From NCBI RefSeq assembly GCF_007558825.1, contig NZ_VLTK01000004.1, positions 449,460 through 513,459 on the forward strand: a DNA stretch of 64,000 nt, in the 5' to 3' direction. Made by a program: the position numbers and the translations under genes. Every line of letters starts with the position of its first letter. Within the stretch, counting starts at the first letter, position 1. The notes beneath the pieces are model-generated. The model had not been told where the DNA came from, did not search any database, and saw nothing but the letters and a program-made list of their open reading frames with translations. This document shows positions 58,410 to 64,000 of the stretch, piece after piece. The DNA is from Brevibacterium aurantiacum. GTDB taxonomy: Bacteria > Actinomycetota > Actinomycetes > Actinomycetales > Brevibacteriaceae.

Positions 58410-60050
58410 ATGAACCTCGACGTACTCGACGTCAGCATCTTCGACGGACACTCGGTCCTGCCTGCGAACCGCATCAGCATCCGCGATGGAATCATCACCG
58501 AGATCGGCACCGGAGCGGCCGCCGACCCTTCCGAACACACCATCACGGCCACGGGAAAGCTGATCACACCCGGGTTCGTCGACGCCCATGTGCACACCAC
58601 CTTCGGCGGACAGGAGTCCCTGGCCTGCGATCTCAGCGAAGCACAGGACCTCGAGGCCTCACTTGAGATGATTCGCGGCTATGTGACCGCGACCGCCCCC
58701 GGCACCGGCACCGCCGCCGGAACGACAGACGACAGCTGGGTCACCGGCGGCGGCTGGTCGATGGCCGACTTTCCCGGCGGTGCACCGACCGCTGTGCTCC
58801 TCGACGAACTGAGCCCGGACCGGCCCGTCATCCTGCTCAGCGCGGACCACCACTCGGCGTGGGTGAACACGCGGGCCATGGATCTCGCTGGCCTCGATGC
58901 CTCCACACCCACCCCGCCCGGTGGCGTGATAGAGAAGGACGCAGCGGGAGCACCGACCGGGTGCCTGCACGAATCTGCCATGGATCTCGTCTCCGCCCAT
59001 GTCCCGGCCGCCTCCGACGCCGACATCCGCGCCGGACTCCTCGCCGGACAGTCCTACCTCCATGCGTTCGGCGTCACCGCCTGGATGGACGCCATCGTCG
59101 GCGACTACTCCGGCCACCGCTCCCCCTTCGACGCCTACATCGAAGCAGAGGACACAGGCGATCTGAGCGCCGAGGTCGTCGGCAGCCTGTGGTGGCCCCG
59201 TGACGTCGACGACATCGACGCCCAGGTCGCAGCCCTGCTCGAGCAGCGGCGAACTCACGGGGCTTTCCGCACCACCTCGGTCAAGTTCATGCTCGACGGC
59301 ATCGTCGAATCCCGGACCGCCGCGATGAGTGCCGAATACAGCTGCGCCTGCGGCGGATTCGGCACCAGCTACTTCACCCGTGAGCACCTGCACCAAGCCT
59401 TCGCCGCCCTCGACGCGGCAGGCTTCGACATCCACTGCCATGCGATCGGTGATGCGGCGAACAAGGCGGCCCTCGACGCCTTCGAGTCCATCGGGAACAG
59501 TGTTCGCCGGCACCACATCGCCCACGTTCAGGTCGTCGATCCCGTCGACATCGGCCGATTCGCTCAGCTCGGAATCACCGCGAACCTGCAGGCGCTGTGG
59601 GCCTGTCACGACCAGCAGCTGCTCGACCTCAACCTTCCCTACCTCGGGACCGAACGCTCCCGCTGGCTCTATCCCTTCAAGTCCTTCGCCGATGCCGGCA
59701 CACACTTGGCGATGGGGTCGGATTGGCCGGTCTCGACGCCGAACCCGTGGGAGGCCATCCACGTGGCAGTCAACCGCTCGCATCCGGACGCCGGCGATCC
59801 GGCTCCGCTGCTGCCCGAGCAGGCCATCGACCTGTCGACGGCGCTGCGTGCCTACACCTCCGGTTCCGCGCATCTGCTGCGTTCAGAAGCCAACGGAACG
59901 ATTCGCCCTGGCCAGATCGCGAACCTCGCACTGGCCAGCGCCAACCCCTTCGCCCTCGACCCCGGCAGGCTCGCCGAGGTGCACAACGAAATGACGATCG
60001 CAGGCGGCCGCATCGTCCACGACGCCATCGCCGCTGAAAGGCAATCATGA
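58410..60050 (+). CDS. Amidohydrolase family protein (YtcJ-like) in the ABC operon
   Basis: 546-residue metal-dependent amidohydrolase, paralogous to the protein at 2258 and of equal length. The HVH motif is in GFVDAHVHTTFGG near residue 57, followed by the carboxylated-Lys equivalent region around TTSVKFMLDGIVESR, the HCH region DIHCHAIGDAANKA, and HHIAHVQVVDP; the last metal Asp is in MGSDWP. The ATG at 58410 has GGGAGGA upstream; an extension to 58326 is less likely. Its stop overlaps the ATPase start (ATGA), so it is coupled to the importer and probably acts on an imported amide or N-acyl amine. Substrate unknown. Confidence 0.88.
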   Translation: MNLDVLDVSIFDGHSVLPANRISIRDGIITEIGTGAAADPSEHTITATGKLITPGFVDAHVHTTFGGQESLACDLSEAQDLEASLEMIRGYVTATAPGTGTAAGTTDDSWVTGGGWSMADFPGGAPTAVLLDELSPDRPVILLSADHHSAWVNTRAMDLAGLDASTPTPPGGVIEKDAAGAPTGCLHESAMDLVSAHVPAASDADIRAGLLAGQSYLHAFGVTAWMDAIVGDYSGHRSPFDAYIEAEDTGDLSAEVVGSLWWPRDVDDIDAQVAALLEQRRTHGAFRTTSVKFMLDGIVESRTAAMSAEYSCACGGFGTSYFTREHLHQAFAALDAAGFDIHCHAIGDAANKAALDAFESIGNSVRRHHIAHVQVVDPVDIGRFAQLGITANLQALWACHDQQLLDLNLPYLGTERSRWLYPFKSFADAGTHLAMGSDWPVSTPNPWEAIHVAVNRSHPDAGDPAPLLPEQAIDLSTALRAYTSGSAHLLRSEANGTIRPGQIANLALASANPFALDPGRLAEVHNEMTIAGGRIVHDAIAAERQS

Positions 60051-61207
60051 CCACAACAGCCACTCCCGATGCAACGACGCCCACACAGCTTCAGCACTTG
60101 GAAGTTCAAGGGGTGAAGAAGGTCTTCGGCAACAACACCGCGATCGAAAGGCTCGATCTGTCGGTGCGCAAGGGCGAGTTCCTCTCACTGCTGGGGCCCT
60201 CCGGCTGCGGCAAGACGACCCTGCTGCGCATGATCGCCGGGTTCGAAGCTCCCACCGACGGGGCGATCCTGCTCTCCGGCAAGGACATCGTCAGCCTCCC
60301 GCCGCACCGCCGGCCGGTCAATACGGTGTTCCAGTCCTATCTGCTGTTCCCGCACATGAACATCGCCGACAACATCGCCTACGGCCTCAAACAGTCCAAG
60401 GCTCCGAAGTCGGAGATCGCGGAGAGGGTCCGTGAGGTTCTCGCCCTGGTCCAGATGGAGGACTTCGCCGGGCGCAAACCCGAACAGCTCTCCGGCGGCC
60501 AGCAGCAGCGCATCGCGCTGGCCCGAGCCCTGGTCAACCGTCCGCAGGTCCTCCTCCTCGACGAACCGATGTCGGCTCTGGACCGGAAGCTGCGTGAGGA
60601 GATGCAGCTCGAGCTCAAACGCCTCCACACTCGCCTGGACACGACCTTCGTCTTCGTCACCCATGACCAGGACGAGGCGCTGGCGATGAGCGACCGGATC
60701 GTCGTCATGTACAACGGCGTGATCCAGCAGATCGGCTCCGGCGAAGACATCTATGCCAATCCTGTCAACGGCTTCGTGGCCGGCTTCATCGGCAAGCAGA
60801 ACTTCGTCCCCGCCGAGGTGACCGACATCAACGGATCCACCGCGACGTTGAGAACGGCGAACGCTGTCATGGAAACGACGACCCTCGACATCCGACCCGC
60901 CTCGGCGTCGGGGACGGCTTCGACGCTGAGCGTCGGAGACAAGGTGCGGGCTGCCATTCGGCCCGAACGCATGCGCGTCGCCCCTGCCGGGACCGATGGA
61001 TTGGCCGCGAACTCCGCTCGTGGTCGGGTCCTGTCTGTGTCATTTCTCGGCGACGTCATCCAATACATGCTCGTGGCCGGGGACAACGATGAGCTCCTGG
61101 CTCGGGTGCCGGCCGCCGGCAACGAAGTGCTTTCCGCCGACGCCGAGGTGGACCTGAGTTGGAATGCCGACGACGTGGCCGTCTACGACTATGAGAGCGG
61201 TGTCTGA
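60047..61207 (+). CDS. potA: Spermidine/putrescine-type ABC transporter ATPase (PotA-like)
   Basis: 386-residue ABC ATPase. Walker A GPSGCGKT is at residues 50-58, the Q-loop in NTVFQSYLLFPHM, the signature LSGGQQQR, Walker B VLLLDEPMSALD and the switch His in FVTHDQDEA. A C-terminal TOBE domain (about 260-386) ends with the OB-like VDLSWNADDVAVYD. This domain order and the 390-residue length are typical of PotA. The start overlaps the amidohydrolase stop (ATGA), and the binding protein starts one base after its stop. The imported solute need not be a polyamine. Confidence 0.93.
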   Translation: MTTTATPDATTPTQLQHLEVQGVKKVFGNNTAIERLDLSVRKGEFLSLLGPSGCGKTTLLRMIAGFEAPTDGAILLSGKDIVSLPPHRRPVNTVFQSYLLFPHMNIADNIAYGLKQSKAPKSEIAERVREVLALVQMEDFAGRKPEQLSGGQQQRIALARALVNRPQVLLLDEPMSALDRKLREEMQLELKRLHTRLDTTFVFVTHDQDEALAMSDRIVVMYNGVIQQIGSGEDIYANPVNGFVAGFIGKQNFVPAEVTDINGSTATLRTANAVMETTTLDIRPASASGTASTLSVGDKVRAAIRPERMRVAPAGTDGLAANSARGRVLSVSFLGDVIQYMLVAGDNDELLARVPAAGNEVLSADAEVDLSWNADDVAVYDYESGV

Positions 61208-61208
61208 G

Positions 61209-62372
61209 ATGGCGGGCAGGATCCCCGATGTGCATTTCCTGGCGCCCCGGGCCGCCTCTACGAGGCTGAGCAGGCGAGCGCTCTTGGCCGGATTCGGTGT
61301 CGTCGGCCTGGGCGCGCTGAGCGCCTGTGGCCGCAACACGACGATGGCCGCTTCACCGCCCACGGACGGTGAGCTCGAGTCGAAGCTCAACCTCTATTCC
61401 TGGGGCGACTACGACAACCCCGAACTCATCGAAGCATTCAAAGCGAAGAACGACGTGCTCGTCCAAGTCGACTCCTACGGGTCGAACGAGGAGCTCATCG
61501 CGAAGCTCTCCACCTCGCGCGGAACCTCGGGCTATGACGTGGTGGTGCCGACGGGATCGAACATTCCGCAGATGCTCAAACACGATCTGCTCCAGGAACT
61601 CGACCTCGATCTCATCCCGAACTTCACGCACATGGACCCGAACTTCACGCACCAGTACTTCGATCCCGACAACACGTACTCGATCTGCAAGGCCTGGGGG
61701 ACCACGGGGTTCGTCTACAACACGAAGAAGATCACTCACGAGATGACGAGTTGGCAGGACTTCATCGACACCGCACAGAAGGAAGCGGCCGGGACCACCT
61801 CGCTGCTCGAGGACCCGTGGGAAGTCTCCGCCATCGCACTGGCGGCTCTGGGCTACAGCCTCAACACCCAGGACGAGAAGGAACTCGAGGAGGCACGCCG
61901 CGTCGTCCTCGACAAGCTCGCACCGAACACGAAAGCCTATATCGGCAATGTCGCCACGGGCATGATCCAGGGCAGCTTCACCTTGCTGCAGGCCTTCAAC
62001 GGCGATGCCCGACAGGGATTGTCAGAGGCGGCCGATCCTGAGAACTGGAAGTTCGTGTTTCCGACTCCCTCGGCGAACCTGTGGATGGATTGCTGGGCCA
62101 TCGCCACCGGCGCTCAGCATCCCGACTCCGCCCATGCCTTCATCAATCAGATGATCTCTCCGGAGACCGCGGTCGAACAGCTCGACTACATCGGCTACCC
62201 GATCGGCACGAAGGGCCTGGCGGAGCAGGCGAAGAAGGCCGAACTCGACGAGCAGGACCTCATCTTCCCGGCTCAGAAGGTCCTCGACCGTCTTGAACCC
62301 AGCAAGCAGACCCCGGCCGATCAGATCCGCACGAAGATCTACGCCGATGCGCAGGCAAGGAGCGGAGCATGA
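61209..62372 (+). CDS. potD: Spermidine/putrescine-type substrate-binding lipoprotein (PotD-like)
   Basis: 387-residue periplasmic-type binding protein. The N-terminus has a twin-Arg (SRR at 21-23) before ALLAGFGVVGLGALSAC with the lipobox LSAC (Cys40), so it is a Tat- or Sec-exported lipoprotein. The mature part contains LNLYSWGDYDNPELIEAF and SYGSNEELIAKLSTSRGTSG, both usual in PotD/PotF, and NLWMDCWAIATGA in the C-lobe. The start is the ATG at 61209, one base after the ATPase stop; an in-frame extension within potA is not credible. Its stop overlaps the permease start (ATGA). Confidence 0.93.
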   Translation: MAGRIPDVHFLAPRAASTRLSRRALLAGFGVVGLGALSACGRNTTMAASPPTDGELESKLNLYSWGDYDNPELIEAFKAKNDVLVQVDSYGSNEELIAKLSTSRGTSGYDVVVPTGSNIPQMLKHDLLQELDLDLIPNFTHMDPNFTHQYFDPDNTYSICKAWGTTGFVYNTKKITHEMTSWQDFIDTAQKEAAGTTSLLEDPWEVSAIALAALGYSLNTQDEKELEEARRVVLDKLAPNTKAYIGNVATGMIQGSFTLLQAFNGDARQGLSEAADPENWKFVFPTPSANLWMDCWAIATGAQHPDSAHAFINQMISPETAVEQLDYIGYPIGTKGLAEQAKKAELDEQDLIFPAQKVLDRLEPSKQTPADQIRTKIYADAQARSGA

Positions 62373-63313
62373 GCACGCAGGCAGCCAGATCAACGCCCGA
62401 TAAGAAGCCCGGAGGCATGTCCGCGAGGTTCTTCGGCGCCTCGGCCATGTCGTTCCCGACCTGGGCGTATGCGCTTTTCTTCTTCATCATTCCCGTGGCG
62501 CTGGTCATCTTCTACAGCTTCGGCTACAAACCCGACGAGTTCACGGCCGTGGCCACCGATCGCCTCTCCTTCGACAGGTACCCCGAGGCCATGTCGGCCA
62601 GCTTCGTGTCGACGTTCTTCGCGACCCTGCGGATCTCCATCGTCGGCACTATCCTGTGTCTGATCATCTCCCTGCCCTTCGCCTACTGGCTGGCCATCAA
62701 GGTTTCGCCGGCCCGCAGATCCTTGGCTCTGGCCCTGGTCATGGTTCCGTTCTGGACGAACTTCCTCGTCCGCACCCTGGGGTGGCAGATCATGCTCTCC
62801 CCCGATGGCTTCCTCTCGAAGTGGATGCAGGGTCTGGGGATGCTCGACGGACCGCTCGACATCCTCTACACGCGATCGGCGGTCCAGATCGGCGTCGTCT
62901 ACAACTATCTGCCGCTGATGATCCTGCCGCTCTTCGTCGCCATCGATGCCTCGGGACAGAAGCTGCGCGAAGCCAGCTACGACCTCGGCGCTGGCAAGGT
63001 CACGACGTTCCTGCGGGTGACGCTGCCGATGGCGATGCCAGGTGTCGTCTCGGGGTGCCTGCTCGTATTCATCCCACTCAACGGTGACTACGTCACGGCG
63101 ACCGTCCTCGGCGGGGCCAGTGGATCCATGGTCGGGCAGCTCATCGCCAACCAATTCAATACGGCCCAGAACTGGGCAGTCGGCGCGGCCATGGCGGTGA
63201 TCTTGATCCTCGCGACTCTGGCGGTCGTCGGGGTCGGATTCGGCCTGCTCAAACTGGGGCAGGCGATCGCGGCCCGACTGAACAGTGTGCCGCTGAAAGA
63301 TGGGAGGGCCTGA
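62369..63313 (+). CDS. potB: ABC transporter permease (PotB-like)
   Basis: 314-residue inner membrane permease with about six segments (WAYALFFFIIPVALVIFYSF is the first). The EAA loop, EASYDLGAGKVTTFLRVTLP, couples to the ATPase. FWTNFLVRTLGWQIML is the PotB-type conserved segment. The first 28 residues are polar and cytoplasmic. It overlaps the potD-like stop by 4 bp (ATGA) and is followed one base after its own stop by the second permease. Confidence 0.93.
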   Translation: MSTQAARSTPDKKPGGMSARFFGASAMSFPTWAYALFFFIIPVALVIFYSFGYKPDEFTAVATDRLSFDRYPEAMSASFVSTFFATLRISIVGTILCLIISLPFAYWLAIKVSPARRSLALALVMVPFWTNFLVRTLGWQIMLSPDGFLSKWMQGLGMLDGPLDILYTRSAVQIGVVYNYLPLMILPLFVAIDASGQKLREASYDLGAGKVTTFLRVTLPMAMPGVVSGCLLVFIPLNGDYVTATVLGGASGSMVGQLIANQFNTAQNWAVGAAMAVILILATLAVVGVGFGLLKLGQAIAARLNSVPLKDGRA

Positions 63314-63314
63314 G

Positions 63315-64000
63315 ATGTCGAAGAAGAATACGTTCGCCCGCCGAACCCCGACAGACATCGGACTCCACGTCTGGGGGATCCTGGTCTTCGCCTACCTGTT
63401 CCTCCCGATCGCAGTCATCATTGCGTACTCGTTCAACACCGGCAAGGTGCTGGCGAACTTCCGCGGCTTCGGCCTCGACGCCTACATCTCCGGGATCAAC
63501 AACGACATCATCATCTCCTCGGTCGTCACGAGCCTCCAGGCCGCTGTGGGTGCCGCACTCGTCTCAACGATCTTCGGCACTCTCGGCGGTGTGGCTTTGG
63601 CCAGGGCACCGAAGGGCGCGTGGTGGGCGCTGGGCCTGACCGCGATTCTGGGCCTCACCTTGGTCACCCCTGAGATCGTCGACGGCATCTCATTCCTCCC
63701 GTGGTTCGTCACCGTCGGGGTCGACTGGGGCATCACACCGCTGAACAACGGTCTGGTCAGGCTCATCATCTCGCACGCGATGTTCTCCATGGCGATCGTG
63801 ACGTTCATCGTGCGCGCCCGACTGGCCGGCATCGACTCCCAGCTCGAAGATGCAGCCGCGGACCTGGGGGCGACGCCGTGGAATCGGTTCAAGGACATCA
63901 CTTTGCCGATCGCGGCTCCCGGCATCCTCGCCGGTGCGCTGATGTCGTTCACGGTCAGCCTCGACAACACGATCCTCTCGAGCTTCGTCCAGCAGCCCGG
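63315..64000 (+). CDS. potC: ABC transporter permease (PotC-like), 3' partial
   Basis: Second permease of the importer, cut by the window end; the frame has no stop to base 64000 (228 codons seen). It starts ATG-TCG-AAG one base after the potB-like stop, with GGGAGG in the preceding gene end. Membrane segment 1 is GILVFAYLFLPIAVIIAYSF; the EAA loop EDAAADLGATPWNRFKDITL follows at about residue 178, then PIAAPGILAGALMSFTVSLD. It gives the full PotABCD-type transporter after the ALDH and amidohydrolase genes. Confidence 0.93.
   Translation, partial: MSKKNTFARRTPTDIGLHVWGILVFAYLFLPIAVIIAYSFNTGKVLANFRGFGLDAYISGINNDIIISSVVTSLQAAVGAALVSTIFGTLGGVALARAPKGAWWALGLTAILGLTLVTPEIVDGISFLPWFVTVGVDWGITPLNNGLVRLIISHAMFSMAIVTFIVRARLAGIDSQLEDAAADLGATPWNRFKDITLPIAAPGILAGALMSFTVSLDNTILSSFVQQP

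Noticed and set aside
58659..59873. A 404-codon open frame antisense to the amidohydrolase
   Set aside because: Gly/Val/Arg-rich without recognisable motifs and fully antisense to a well-supported enzyme.
1..64000. tRNA, rRNA, CRISPR, insertion sequence or phage genes
   Set aside because: I found no cloverleaf-like intergenic sequence, regular spacer-repeat array, transposase or integrase. Without tools a divergent small RNA could be missed.

Overview
The window is GC-rich, densely packed actinobacterial chromosome. The gene set (purF-purM beside a DUF3073 gene, a fused purD-purC, an actinobacterial sterol-carrier-like protein, AGGAGG ribosome sites mixed with GTG/TTG starts and apparent leaderless genes) suggests a member of Micrococcales; Brevibacterium is my best guess, from family knowledge rather than from a marker gene. 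I see no rRNA, tRNA, CRISPR array, insertion sequence, integrase or phage gene. This is core chromosome interleaved with catabolic cassettes.

Layout. 1-6845: the end of a copper amine oxidase gene, a decayed HxlR regulator, an amidohydrolase, a muconolactone-isomerase-like protein, a GMC oxidoreductase and an IclR regulator; the amidohydrolase and GMC genes share a near-identical upstream element at the same distance from the start codon. 7061-10155: a styrene-monooxygenase operon (StyA-like oxygenase, EthD-like protein, flavin reductase, AraC regulator). 10271-14606: an SDR and flavin monooxygenase pair divergent from a TetR gene, then an MFS transporter. 14554-18714: an aldo/keto reductase, and a stand-alone AceE-like 2-oxoacid dehydrogenase E1 with a large leader hairpin, divergent from an Lrp/AsnC gene across an array of TGAGCA half-sites. 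18738-21675: a Fpg/Nei glycosylase and an aconitase. 21699-28942: a gamma-glutamyl-amine operon (glutamine-synthetase-like ligase, gamma-glutamyl hydrolase, aldehyde dehydrogenase, SDR, GntR) divergent from an amino-acid/amine permease.

29086-45498: catalase; a Ser/Gly-rich membrane protein; HutD and VOC proteins; a TPP riboswitch with tenA; a coupled ATP-grasp / kinase / CrtI-like triplet; DMT transporters with AraC and LysR regulators; an aminotransferase; an HTTM membrane protein with a partner; an orphan protein; DUF3073. 45859-56428: the purine block purM-purF and fused purD-purC, with a universal stress protein, a DMT transporter, an aldehyde dehydrogenase, a sterol-carrier-like protein and an asparaginase. 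56757-64000: an operon of aldehyde dehydrogenase, amidohydrolase and a spermidine/putrescine-type ABC transporter, cut by the window edge in the second permease.

The recurring theme is amine use: amine oxidase, gamma-glutamyl-amine pathway, three aldehyde dehydrogenases, two amidohydrolases placed beside amine genes, and a polyamine-type importer. The most notable items are the purD-purC fusion, the symmetric Lrp-type operator array with the adjoining leader hairpin, the duplicated upstream element of the first catabolic block, the styrene oxygenase operon, and several long-stem hairpins without U-tracts at gene ends.
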